Part shown: positions 13,354 through 22,866 of the stretch, in pieces
Layout: each line of letters begins with the position of its first letter
Numbering within the stretch: the stretch's first letter is position 1
The notes under the pieces: model-generated
The model's input: only the letters and a program-made list of their open reading frames with translations
Database searches by the model: none
What the model was told of the DNA's origin: nothing
Position numbers and translations under genes: made by a program
DNA from: a virus
Length of the DNA stretch: 41,618 bases
Strand: one strand, 5' to 3'
IMG/VR virus record: IMGVR_UViG_3300042987_001913
Location: 1-41,618 of that record

Positions 13354-14796
13354 CTAGCCTCCTATCTCGCTGGCTGCGCAGCACCTGTCATCGGCAGCCC
13401 AATGGCAGGGAGTTAGCGCACCTTCTTCTGCACCTGCATCGCGCGACAAGGCAATACCTTGGCTTGCCCACCCCCAGACCCCCTCAAGATCAGCTCCATC
13501 AAGATCAAAGACGCAGCCAGAATGATCAACAACGTCGACCTGAGTGCCGATCAACTCAGGCTGCTCGCAAGGAGCCACTTGCACGGTGACCGTAGCTATC
13601 TTTAAGCCAAAGTACGGCAGATCCGCCCCGCTGGATGCCGTTCGCAACGAATCGATGACATACTGAATCTTGGCACCACCACCGCCACCAAAGATGCGAG
13701 GTAATGTTGGCCAGTCGATTTCGGCATACGAGTGACGCACGACGGTTTGCATTCCGCGGTAGCCATCGCTCGACCACTGAACTTCGGTGACCTCCTCGCC
13801 ACAGTGAAACTCTAAAGCGCCGGCGTAGACTGAGCCCCAAGGAGATGCCAACGGTTTGAGCAGCCCGACAAAAGCGTCAGCTATTTCCTCTGCTCGCGCG
13901 GTGCGGTCGGCAGAATTGTCATCCCAACTAAACATGGTGTCTTCAATGGGCCAGGATGTACCAGCCAGGCCACCAGACGATAGACTAGCCTCCTCGACAT
14001 CTGGCTGCTCCAGCCATGGCTGCTCGCCTTTGCCCGGCACTTTCTGAAACGTCACAGACACTTTCGCTGGATAATTCACATTTGCAGGTGATTCGGGTCG
14101 AAAGTCCCACAGCACGCGGCTCTTATTGGCTTCCCGTAGCGCAGACAAGCCGCTCTGCGAATCGCTCAAATGTACGATCGAAAACTCTTCGGTGAGCGGA
14201 TTGAACACCGAAGCACACCCGATTGCTGTCAGCACCTGGTTAATCGCTCGCCACGCTGACATGCCATAGAAATCAAGGTTCTCCGGTGTCGACGTTGCGG
14301 TTATCGCTGCCACTGAAGGTATCGTGCCTGGCAAAAGCGACCACAGATCCTGAATGATTTCGTCCCATGTCCACGGAGTGTCGCTGTTTAGCGTGTCTTG
14401 AACCCATTCACTATCCGTGCCTTTGCGGAAGTTATAGCGTTTGTTGCCGGCGATCCGCTCAAAAACATATCGCCTGTCCGCTAGCACGATCCAGTGAGGG
14501 GGCTTAGATGAGTCTCGTGATACAGCTTCGGTGCGAGTTACATAGTAGTCAGGAAACGTGAGCTTGCCATCTTCATGAGTAATCTCAAGCTCAAGCGGGC
14601 CTGTTAAGTCAATCGCGTGTAGCGACTCGTCGCTCAGCAGAAAATGGGCTTCGCCGTAGGGGCGACCTCGAGGGCATGTCAATCCGTTGACCAGCCCATG
14701 CCATTTCATTGGCCAGTTGTAAGCCGCTGCTGTTTTGGCGATGTGTGCAGGATGTAGCACTCGCTCGCCACCAACTGTCCATATGCGTTCTACCAT
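13354..14796 (-). CDS. tail hub/baseplate-like protein
   Basis: A 480-aa beta-rich protein. It includes LELEITHEDGKLTFPDYYVT and RAINQVLTAIGCASVFNP-type segments, a pattern seen in siphophage tail-hub proteins where small beta barrels surround a helical insert. A Gly-run (IFGGGGGAKIQ) forms a linker near residue 375. The C-terminus ends with paired Cys (DDRCCAAS). Start and upstream stop share one base (TGATG). It follows two small unknown genes after the giant MuF fusion. The family call is weak and rests on position and fold-like pattern. Confidence 0.5.
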   Translation of the reverse strand: MVERIWTVGGERVLHPAHIAKTAAAYNWPMKWHGLVNGLTCPRGRPYGEAHFLLSDESLHAIDLTGPLELEITHEDGKLTFPDYYVTRTEAVSRDSSKPPHWIVLADRRYVFERIAGNKRYNFRKGTDSEWVQDTLNSDTPWTWDEIIQDLWSLLPGTIPSVAAITATSTPENLDFYGMSAWRAINQVLTAIGCASVFNPLTEEFSIVHLSDSQSGLSALREANKSRVLWDFRPESPANVNYPAKVSVTFQKVPGKGEQPWLEQPDVEEASLSSGGLAGTSWPIEDTMFSWDDNSADRTARAEEIADAFVGLLKPLASPWGSVYAGALEFHCGEEVTEVQWSSDGYRGMQTVVRHSYAEIDWPTLPRIFGGGGGAKIQYVIDSLRTASSGADLPYFGLKIATVTVQVAPCEQPELIGTQVDVVDHSGCVFDLDGADLEGVWGWASQGIALSRDAGAEEGALTPCHWAADDRCCAASEIGG

Positions 14797-15137
14797 CAGC
14801 CGTTCTCTAAAAAGTCAGATAGTGCATCCACCTGGTCATCCATGCCGCCTTCAATCTCCCAATCCTCGGCTGGCTCCTCTTCAGATGCAGGAAGTACGTT
14901 TTGAATTGCTAATTCATTAGCCGTGGCGGGCGGCGTGCCAGCTGCCACCAGTCGATCAAACTCAGCAATCGCGTCAGCCACCTTTACCCGCAGGTAAGAC
15001 TCCAGTTCGCCAAGCTGGAACAACTCGGTATGAAGGTCGGGCTGGTCAACCAAAAGCGTGTTCTCAATGATCTGTGCCCATGGATGCTCCAGCGGAGGTA
15101 AGTCCTTGGTTTTTGCAGCTAACTCTTGCCAGTACAT
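14796..15137 (-). CDS. small acidic hypothetical virion-operon protein
   Basis: A 113-aa, strongly acidic protein (ASEEEPAEDWEIEGGMDDQV), helical in its first half (LESYLRVKVADAIAEFDRLV). It starts one base after the preceding stop. I do not recognise the family. Small acidic helical proteins at this site could be chaperones for the hub or tail-tip proteins that follow. Confidence 0.55.
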   Translation of the reverse strand: MYWQELAAKTKDLPPLEHPWAQIIENTLLVDQPDLHTELFQLGELESYLRVKVADAIAEFDRLVAAGTPPATANELAIQNVLPASEEEPAEDWEIEGGMDDQVDALSDFLENG

Positions 15138-15138
15138 G

Positions 15139-15372
15139 CTATTGCCCTCGTGTTGCGTCGTACCATGCTTTCAGCACCAACTCAGCCCAGTCTTGTATCT
15201 CTGGAGTTGGGGCCGGTTCGTAGTTGTACATGATGATTCGCCCAAGACTCTCTTGCGGCTGCTGGCCGGATTCAATGAGCTTGAGATTCCTGTGGATGAC
15301 TTGCATTGCCGGATCCTGCGAGCGTTGGAGCAATTCTTCCGTTTTGGCTACTGCCTGCTGCAATGGGTTCAT
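15139..15372 (-). CDS. small hypothetical protein overlapping the end of the MuF fusion
   Basis: A 77-aa helical protein starting MNPLQQAVAKTEELLQRSQD, with GAGGA about ten bases before the ATG. Its first 101 bases overlap the 3' end of the 2447-aa gene in another frame, far more than the usual 4-8 nt here. An internal Met (MQVIHRNLKL, 15303) is an alternative start that reduces the overlap. Either a true overlap or a frameshift near the end of the long gene would explain this. Confidence 0.5.
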   Translation of the reverse strand: MNPLQQAVAKTEELLQRSQDPAMQVIHRNLKLIESGQQPQESLGRIIMYNYEPAPTPEIQDWAELVLKAWYDATRGQ

Positions 15373-18300
15373 GTTTTTTGGCTATCCTCACATTGGGGTG
15401 AGCGGCTGTCGGTATAAACCATTGGGGGCCACCGCCGCTGACATAATGCTGCTGCTTTGGATCGCTCCATGTATCGATTGTTGGTGCGGCTGTAGAAAAT
15501 AGGTAGGTCATGCGATCAAATTTCGCCGTTTTAGTCTCAAATCTCGTTTGCTGCCTCGGCAATATTGGCTGGTTGGGCAGCTGCCACGCGGTCGCACGAT
15601 CGTGTATGCCGAGATCCTGCGGTTTGCTTCCCTCTACGGAAAAATAGCCTCCGCGAAATCCTCCATGTGCCTGCCATTGAACCAGCGTGTCAGGTGGCGG
15701 AATAGTAGGCGGCGGGCCAGCGATCACAGGCTTGGACAGATCTATGCCATCCAACATGCCCTTGTGTCGTTCTGGAGTAAGGGGTTGGAGCCTGCCTGAC
15801 CTGTGATCATAAAACGTCGCTTGGTTCATCAGATAGTGTGCGGCAACATGCTGACGTGCCGCTCGATGCTGCGGGCTATCTCCAACTTGAGCCGCCAATC
15901 GCATAGCCTCCGGTGTTGGCGGTTGACTCCAATGCGGCTGCAAGTGGCTCATGGGCTGCGGTGGAGCCGGCGGAGAGGGTTGACTGGTCTGTTGAATAGG
16001 CTTTGGCGGCGCTGCTGTCTGTGCCTGTTGCGGTGGCTGCTGGGGTTGCGTGGCGGACTGATTTTGATTTGCCCAGCGGTGATGCTGGTTCAGGGTGTAT
16101 GTCACTCCATTGATTACTTTTGTAACACCCGGCACCAGGCTAAGTTTCTTGGGTCCGGTGCTTTCTTTGAGTTTGGCCAGCCTAGCTTCTTTCTCTTTGA
16201 GCGTCTGCTCGTGACGAAATGGCAAGGCTTGCTGCTGTTGCATCTTGGACACATCCACGTGGAAATCCTTGATTTGTTGATCAACATTGGCTGGCAGCTT
16301 GCCAATTTGCCGGGCAGCATATTCGAGCGACTGCAAGGAATCGCCAGATTTATACGTTTGTCCGCTCGGGCCAACTAATTGCAACATGCCGTCCTTCCTG
16401 ACCGATACCGGCATTCCGCGATATTCCGCCACTCGAATGACAGGCTCGCCATACCGACCGTTTTCGGAGTGGGCTTCCTTCGCTTTGGCGATCGCCTGCG
16501 ATAGTGCCTCTGCTGCTGGCTGCCGTTCGTTGAAATGATCACTACCTACGCTCAAAGTAAAGTCTTGACGCTCCTGAAGATGCTGGGCGTCGCGCTCAAA
16601 GTCGCGTTTCTTTGTTTCCAGGGCTGTCAGTGTTTTGCCGGCGTTCGCCAGTGTATCTCCGATGCGAATCTGGTCGCTCTTGTGGCGCGATTGCGACCTG
16701 CGCAACCTTTTGACTTCATCCTCGAGAGACACTCGCTCGAGCATGGCCTCATCGCCTGTGGCCACGGCCACCATTTCCTCTGGGCTAAGCGTATCGGTTT
16801 CCAAGTCCTTCATCGTTCTCGCGCCGCGGCCACGCATATATTGATTGATAAAATTGCTCTTGTTAGCGACGATCTGCCAGAACAGGTTGTCTGCCGAGCC
16901 CTGCTGCACGTACTTGTAAACATCTAGGTCGGTGTTCTTATTGCCAGACCGATAGCCGCGGCCATCGCGCTGCTCAATGAATGCTGGCACATACGGTATG
17001 TCCAGGTGATGGATGGCTTTCAACCGATCTTGGACATTAGTGCCAGTGCCCAGTCGCATGGTCGATCCAAGCATGATGCGAACGTCTCCGCGTTTGGCAG
17101 CCTGCTGGGCTTCTTGCCGTTTGACATCGGTCATGCCGGGATCGCTAAAATCGACAATCTGCTCATTGGGAATACCGGACTCTGTCAGCTTCTTGCGAAT
17201 GTCTTTAAAAATACTGAATCCCGAGTCTGCCACATCTATCGTGAAATCGGACTCATTGTCATCCTCTGCAGGCTTGTCCTTGTCCTTCTTTGACTTCTTT
17301 CTATCATGCACGCCCAGATCGCTAAATATGCACTGACTTTGGCCTGGGTGCTCGTTGTAGATTTTCAGCACATTGCGGATGCACTGGTTTACCTTGCTAT
17401 CAGGATGATCCTCGGCGTGCAGATCTAGCAGGCGCATATCGATCGAGCCAAGCTTGGCATCGTTGCAAACATTGAGCATGTTATCAGCCCCTTTTTCGGC
17501 GCGCCGCCCCTTGCCTTTCATATCCTCGGCGCGTTTGTGGATGCTGTCCATCATTTGCTTGATTGGCTCGCTGACGGGCGAAATAACGACATGATCGTGT
17601 TTGGCCGGTCGTGGAATTGCCGGCTCGCCACTAGGCAGCTTTTGATTGTCGACCAATTGCACATCCATGAACTCGCTGGCCATGTGGCGCAGCTCTGGCA
17701 GATTGATAAACTCGGCAAATCGCGTTGTCGGCGAGACATCGCCATTAAGCTTGAACTCCATTCGCGTGACGGTGTCGCCAAACGTGTCTTTCCAGGCATC
17801 GAAACGATGTAAGCCTCGCTCTTGCAATGTGTCATACTGCAAATATCGCTGCATGTTGAACAGCTCGCCCATGGTGTTGGCGATCGGTGTGCCGGTGGCA
17901 AAGACTACGCCGCGACCCTTATTTTTATTTAGTAGCCAGCGGGTTCTCATCAGCATGTTTGTGGCGCGTTGCGAGCGTCCGCTGGGAATGCCTTTGATGT
18001 CGCCCTGTCGACTGTAGCATGGCAAAGACTTGAATTTATGGGCTTCGTCTACCATGAGCATGTCGATGCCGCTGTTCTCAAAATAGATGTCGTCTTTATC
18101 TTGCTCTGCTAAGGCCGCTTTGAGTTGTGCCTCTAGTTTCTGTTTTTGGTTTTCCAGTCTTTTTACAATGCGGCTGCTTTGCTTTTTCTCTCCCGCGGAA
18201 ACCTTTTCGGATTCTGCGGCTATGATCGACTGAGACAGTTCGTCGATTTCATCTTGAATAAACTTGGCCGAGGTCTCGGGTCGCATTTTCATCGCGTCGA

Positions 18301-21300
18301 GATGATCATGCGTCATAATGACGATGTCATAGTCGCCTGTAGCGATAGCATTCAGTGTCTGCTGGCGTTTGTCCTTGGAAAACATAGTAGCCGTCGACAG
18401 AATCTTGGCGCCAGGATAAAGCGACTGAGCTTCGGCGGTAATTTGCTCGATATTCGCTTTGAGGCAGCAGATGGCTGGCTTTTTAGCGAGCCCAAGACGC
18501 CGCAGCTCCATCGCGGCTGCAATCATGCTGGCAGTTTTGCCGGTGCCCACCTCATGAGCCGCCAGACCTTTGCCGGTCGTGATCACGCGCCAAATAAAAT
18601 CCTTCTGCATCTGGCGTAGCTCGACAGGATCGTCGGTGCCTGGCCATTTGCTGATCATACCAGGCAAAGTCAAATGCGAGCCATCGAAATGGCGTGACAC
18701 TATGTTGTTGTAGTTGTCGTTATAAAACCGATGCAGCTGAGCGCGCCGGTCGTCATCCTCCCACACCCAGTCTTTGAATCTAGCCTTGAGTTCCTCTACT
18801 TTTTCGCGAGCCTTTTCGGTGGCTTCCTGCAACACTGGATGCGTGCCATCTTGCTCGTACGCGCTGCGAATGACTATTGCCTTGCCGTTGAGCGCCGACC
18901 CGAGGATGTCCATAAAGCTGACCGCAATGTCGCCGGCATCATTTTGCACACCCCAGACTTCGCGGTTGGAAGATCGATAGTGCACGCTATTGTTAATTGC
19001 GGTCGCGTACCACTCGTTCAAATTGTCGGCGTAGCGAATGGCAAAATCATCTTCGCGAGCCCCAAGCACATCAGCCGCAAACTGCTTCACAATGCTAGCC
19101 GGCACCCATGGCGATCCAACCTTTACCCCAATATCTTCGGCATCAATGTCTTCTGGCTGATTGGCTTCGAGCGCTTTGACATTCACATCAAAAGCGGGAT
19201 CGCTCGCAGCTGCGACTCGCGCCTCTTGCAGTTTGCGGCGAACATTGCCGCTTAGGTACTCAGCTGACTCCACCCACTTGCCACCGTTGGGCTCGCGGAA
19301 CGCCAGGCCACCGTCGATCAGTTCCGATTCCACTTCCTCGGTGGATTTACCGGTGAGCTGGGAAATGCGATTTACGTCGAGAAAAGCTGATTCGTTGAGC
19401 ACGATGCCGGTAGCGTCGGACACACTCGATGCGGAATCGGCTTTAATGTTGGGTCGGATGGTGTCTCGGCTGAATATGTCAGCTTTGTCTGCCTGTTTGG
19501 TTGTCGAGTTGTATCGCTCAAGCGACAGCAGAAACTTACCCTCCGGATCAAGCTTGAAGCTGTTGCGGTTCTTGGCGTCATGCAGCAATCCGTACTGCCC
19601 AACATATTCGTCATAGGCTCTGTTGAGTTCTGCGCGGGCGCTCTCGATGCCCTCACCAGCTTGCTGGGCTGCGATTAAGCCACGCGCAGCATCACGAATG
19701 GCCATTTGGCCTATAACTCGCTCGCGTTGATCTGCGCTCAAATTAACTGGTGTCAGTGCGCCACCAAAATGCTGATAGATTGCGCCATCTTTGTTGACCA
19801 GCTGGCCTTCAGCGTATTTCTGGTCAGCCTCGATTCGTTGCTGCTGCTCTGGCTTGTCAGCTGCCGGTTCTTTGTCAGCCCAAAATGCACCAGCGGGTAA
19901 ACGATCGATGGCTTCTTGGAGTCTTTGCTCGTAGTCGTCGGTACGAGAGACATTCATCTGGCCCGAGGTGTACATGGAGCCGGTGCGATCGAGCGTGCCC
20001 AAAATCTGATCAGGATGCTCTGCGAAATAGCGATTGACTTGTATCGGGTCGCCGCCAGCAGGATCTGGCACACTGACGATGTCATCCCACTTCGGTGCTG
20101 GTACTCGTTTGCCATCTTCCCAGTGATAGAGCCGTCCGAGAGCATCGACCGTCACGCCGGTGAAACCTGGTTGTTTCGGTTCAGCCTCGCTAGGTGTTTC
20201 TTCGGTGACCGGTGGTATGTCGGGATGCTTTTTCCGCAGGATTAGCATATCGGTGACGACAGATGTCCCTGCGTTTTCTTTGTGCGCGTCGCCAGGGAAT
20301 CGCACTGCAGCCACAAGTTCAGCTTCGGAGTTGATGTAATTCCTGACTTTTGGATCAAGCTTATCCATGGTGCCGGCGCTGGTCAGGTGCATGATTAGGC
20401 CACCTGGCTTGGCCGTATCGACTGAGCGCATGAAATAGTAGTCATGCAGCAGTGGCTTATTACCTTTGTATTTCGGGTCTTTGATGCGTATCTCACCCGA
20501 GAATGGCACATTGGTGCTGACAATATCGTAGAAGTCGTCTGGCGTCTTGAAGTCTTGGAATGGCGAAATCTGTACATTGGCGGACGGATAAAGCTGCTTA
20601 GCGAGGCCTCCCGTCAGCTGATCCATTTCTACAGCAGTTACCGTCGTCTCTTTTGCCAGACTCTCGGGCATCATGCCGATGTAATACCCAGAGCCTACAG
20701 CTGGCTCCAGAAATCGGCCCCCTTTGAAACCCAGACGCTCGGCCATTTTCCAATTGGCGTCCACAATGTCGGGGTGCGTGTAGTGGGCATTGATCGTAGA
20801 CGCGCGGGCACTTTCGTATTCCTTGTCGCCCACTAGGCCACGTAACTCTTCGCGCTCTTTTGCCCACTGGTCATCTCGCCATGAGTAGACAAACAGCTGC
20901 GGAAACTGACCCCAGCCGACATACTTGGATAGCTTTTCTTGCTCTGCTTTCGTGGCGGGCCTGTTTTCAAGCTCCAACGTCTTGAGCGTGCGGATTGCAT
21001 CCACGTTGTCGCGAAATTTGGCCTTTAGGCCAGACTTAAAAAAGTCGCGTCTATCGTAGTGCCAGTTGCCTTCGTTAGTGGGTGGCTTAAGCTTCCTTTT
21101 CGGCTGTTTGACTGCTGGAGGAATAACGGGTGGCTTAGGCTCGACGGCAGGCTGAGAATGAGCTACTCGAGGTGCTGGACCTGCAATTGCGCGAGGCTGC
21201 TGGCCGACCGGTGCCGTTTGCACGATGACTTTTTTGTACGTGACTGCTCCGTTTTCTTCCGAGCGTGTAATGATGCCTTTGTCTAGCAAACTCTGCACTG

Positions 21301-22615
21301 CGCGTCGGTGCCGACCACCCATGAAGATGTCTTGACCAGGCGCGAATGAACGCCCCTCTTTGCCGATTGAGGCAATCACACCGCGCTGGTCGTCGCTCAG
21401 CTTGAGTTTTGATAAATCAACCTCGGAACCAGCTGCAAATTTCTTGCCAGTGGCAATCTCTTTCTTCTGCTCGGCGTTTGCCTTATCAAACTCGGAGGAC
21501 GGGATAAACTCGCCACCCACGTAGGCCTTGCCGGCGATCATGAGCGGATTGCTTTTGGTGTAGCCCGATGGCGCCCTGTAGGCACCCATGCGAACGAGCG
21601 ACATAGCCACAAATCCGACTTTGCCGCGGCTGCCCCAGTCTGGATTGGAATCAAACGGAATATGCGCCAAGCGGTATTCAGGCTGCAGTGGTGGCCTGCC
21701 AGTGCGTAACCACTCTTGAGCTTCTTTGACTCCATCGCGGGCTGCCTGCTCAAGAGTTAGCAGTCTCACAGAGCAGCGGCAGTTGTAGTCCCACGGCGGG
21801 GTGAAATGATCCCACACAGGATCGTCTACACGATACACGTTGGTCCCGTTAAGACCTAGCTTTTCCAATTCTCGATGCGTATGGCGAGCGCGAGCATCAT
21901 GCACTGCCACGTAGGCCTGGTAAGGAAATGTCGCTTTAACCAGCGGATTTTGACGCAGCGTCTCGCGGCCATCGCGGATGGCAGACTGCATGTTAGTCCG
22001 GTAGACGTTTTCAAGGTGGCCTGCGGCTATTGGACTGGTTCCTAGATGCTCCTCGACTCGCTTGCGAAAGCTTCCGAGCGAGGTGCCTTCTATCATGTCG
22101 TCCACTAAAAACTGGCGCATCCGGTCGATCGTGTCTTCGCTCAAACCGCCAGCAATTTCAAATGCCTGTGCCTTGGCAGCTGAACTAGCGGCATCAAACT
22201 GCTCGCGGGTCATAATGCGACGCTCAAGCAATCGCTGCATCGCGTTTTCGATTATCGGTAGCTTCAGCTCCGGCTCGGTATCGAACATCTTAAATAAGCT
22301 GTTGTCTGCTGGCGGAGTCGGAGGAGGTGGCGTGCGGCGAACGGTGGTTTCAAATTCGCGCTGCAGCCAGGCAGGAAACCGCTTGGCCACATCGTCAAAG
22401 CCATACACCCATGCGGATAGCACTGAATCGCTAATGTGCTGTGCCAGCAGAGCATCAAACCGCTGCAGCTGTTCTCGCACTAGCCGCAGTGTCTCGCTTG
22501 GCCAGTAGTGCATTTCTCGGGCATGAATCACCGCCTGTGTGATTTGATCGAGTATTTCATCGGAAATGCCGATCGCACCTACCAATGCCGTGTTTACGAT
22601 TTTATTCAGCTGCAT
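15272..22615 (-). CDS. MuF head protein fused to N6-adenine methylase and SF2 helicase (polyvalent protein)
   Basis: A 2447-aa protein. Residues about 120-300 are a MuF/SPP1 gp7-type head morphogenesis domain: RTNMQSAIRDGRETLRQNPL, then AVHDARARHTHRELE, then the end motif PPWDYNCRCSVRLL. About 560-790 is an N6-adenine methylase with FLEPAVGSGYYIG (motif I, near 638) and STNVPFSG (motif IV, near 702). About 1330-1930 is an SF2/SNF2-like helicase: HEVGTGKTASM (Walker A, near 1357), VDEAHKFK (near 1523) and EQRDGRGYRSGN (motif VI, near 1885). A coiled coil and a Pro/Gln-rich tail follow (about 2180-2270). The methylase-helicase half resembles the P1 DarB class of injected anti-restriction proteins. 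MuF tethering would place it inside the capsid. The domains are clear; delivery and function are inference. Confidence 0.85.
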   Translation of the reverse strand: MQLNKIVNTALVGAIGISDEILDQITQAVIHAREMHYWPSETLRLVREQLQRFDALLAQHISDSVLSAWVYGFDDVAKRFPAWLQREFETTVRRTPPPPTPPADNSLFKMFDTEPELKLPIIENAMQRLLERRIMTREQFDAASSAAKAQAFEIAGGLSEDTIDRMRQFLVDDMIEGTSLGSFRKRVEEHLGTSPIAAGHLENVYRTNMQSAIRDGRETLRQNPLVKATFPYQAYVAVHDARARHTHRELEKLGLNGTNVYRVDDPVWDHFTPPWDYNCRCSVRLLTLEQAARDGVKEAQEWLRTGRPPLQPEYRLAHIPFDSNPDWGSRGKVGFVAMSLVRMGAYRAPSGYTKSNPLMIAGKAYVGGEFIPSSEFDKANAEQKKEIATGKKFAAGSEVDLSKLKLSDDQRGVIASIGKEGRSFAPGQDIFMGGRHRRAVQSLLDKGIITRSEENGAVTYKKVIVQTAPVGQQPRAIAGPAPRVAHSQPAVEPKPPVIPPAVKQPKRKLKPPTNEGNWHYDRRDFFKSGLKAKFRDNVDAIRTLKTLELENRPATKAEQEKLSKYVGWGQFPQLFVYSWRDDQWAKEREELRGLVGDKEYESARASTINAHYTHPDIVDANWKMAERLGFKGGRFLEPAVGSGYYIGMMPESLAKETTVTAVEMDQLTGGLAKQLYPSANVQISPFQDFKTPDDFYDIVSTNVPFSGEIRIKDPKYKGNKPLLHDYYFMRSVDTAKPGGLIMHLTSAGTMDKLDPKVRNYINSEAELVAAVRFPGDAHKENAGTSVVTDMLILRKKHPDIPPVTEETPSEAEPKQPGFTGVTVDALGRLYHWEDGKRVPAPKWDDIVSVPDPAGGDPIQVNRYFAEHPDQILGTLDRTGSMYTSGQMNVSRTDDYEQRLQEAIDRLPAGAFWADKEPAADKPEQQQRIEADQKYAEGQLVNKDGAIYQHFGGALTPVNLSADQRERVIGQMAIRDAARGLIAAQQAGEGIESARAELNRAYDEYVGQYGLLHDAKNRNSFKLDPEGKFLLSLERYNSTTKQADKADIFSRDTIRPNIKADSASSVSDATGIVLNESAFLDVNRISQLTGKSTEEVESELIDGGLAFREPNGGKWVESAEYLSGNVRRKLQEARVAAASDPAFDVNVKALEANQPEDIDAEDIGVKVGSPWVPASIVKQFAADVLGAREDDFAIRYADNLNEWYATAINNSVHYRSSNREVWGVQNDAGDIAVSFMDILGSALNGKAIVIRSAYEQDGTHPVLQEATEKAREKVEELKARFKDWVWEDDDRRAQLHRFYNDNYNNIVSRHFDGSHLTLPGMISKWPGTDDPVELRQMQKDFIWRVITTGKGLAAHEVGTGKTASMIAAAMELRRLGLAKKPAICCLKANIEQITAEAQSLYPGAKILSTATMFSKDKRQQTLNAIATGDYDIVIMTHDHLDAMKMRPETSAKFIQDEIDELSQSIIAAESEKVSAGEKKQSSRIVKRLENQKQKLEAQLKAALAEQDKDDIYFENSGIDMLMVDEAHKFKSLPCYSRQGDIKGIPSGRSQRATNMLMRTRWLLNKNKGRGVVFATGTPIANTMGELFNMQRYLQYDTLQERGLHRFDAWKDTFGDTVTRMEFKLNGDVSPTTRFAEFINLPELRHMASEFMDVQLVDNQKLPSGEPAIPRPAKHDHVVISPVSEPIKQMMDSIHKRAEDMKGKGRRAEKGADNMLNVCNDAKLGSIDMRLLDLHAEDHPDSKVNQCIRNVLKIYNEHPGQSQCIFSDLGVHDRKKSKKDKDKPAEDDNESDFTIDVADSGFSIFKDIRKKLTESGIPNEQIVDFSDPGMTDVKRQEAQQAAKRGDVRIMLGSTMRLGTGTNVQDRLKAIHHLDIPYVPAFIEQRDGRGYRSGNKNTDLDVYKYVQQGSADNLFWQIVANKSNFINQYMRGRGARTMKDLETDTLSPEEMVAVATGDEAMLERVSLEDEVKRLRRSQSRHKSDQIRIGDTLANAGKTLTALETKKRDFERDAQHLQERQDFTLSVGSDHFNERQPAAEALSQAIAKAKEAHSENGRYGEPVIRVAEYRGMPVSVRKDGMLQLVGPSGQTYKSGDSLQSLEYAARQIGKLPANVDQQIKDFHVDVSKMQQQQALPFRHEQTLKEKEARLAKLKESTGPKKLSLVPGVTKVINGVTYTLNQHHRWANQNQSATQPQQPPQQAQTAAPPKPIQQTSQPSPPAPPQPMSHLQPHWSQPPTPEAMRLAAQVGDSPQHRAARQHVAAHYLMNQATFYDHRSGRLQPLTPERHKGMLDGIDLSKPVIAGPPPTIPPPDTLVQWQAHGGFRGGYFSVEGSKPQDLGIHDRATAWQLPNQPILPRQQTRFETKTAKFDRMTYLFSTAAPTIDTWSDPKQQHYVSGGGPQWFIPTAAHPNVRIAKKHEPIAAGSSQNGRIAPTLAGSGNASHPQESQAH

Positions 22616-22623
22616 CGTGCCAC

Positions 22624-22866
22624 TCAGTCTTTAATGTTGAATCCCGGCGGTTTTTGCGCGTTGTCGTTGGTGGTGGTATTGTCGTCGTCGCTTACGAATA
22701 GCTCATGCGGTACGTCGACTACGAGGCCTTGCGCCTGAATATCTGCTACCTGCTTAATCAGCCTTTGCCGAAACTCGGCCTCCTCGGGAGTATCTGGCGT
22801 CTTGGGCTGCTTGCCCTGCATGATCTCGACGAGAATCTTTTCAGCTTTGTCCGTGGGAATGCTCAT
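22624..22866 (-). CDS. small hypothetical protein between the two giant virion proteins
   Basis: An 80-aa protein starting MSIPTDKAEKILVEIMQGK; its ATG overlaps the stop of the portal fusion (ATGA). It is helical, with an acidic, Asn/Thr-rich tail (VSDDDNTTTNDNAQKPPGF). I do not recognise it. Its place between portal and MuF genes suggests a small head-vertex component or a chaperone for one of the giant proteins. Confidence 0.55.
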   Translation of the reverse strand: MSIPTDKAEKILVEIMQGKQPKTPDTPEEAEFRQRLIKQVADIQAQGLVVDVPHELFVSDDDNTTTNDNAQKPPGFNIKD

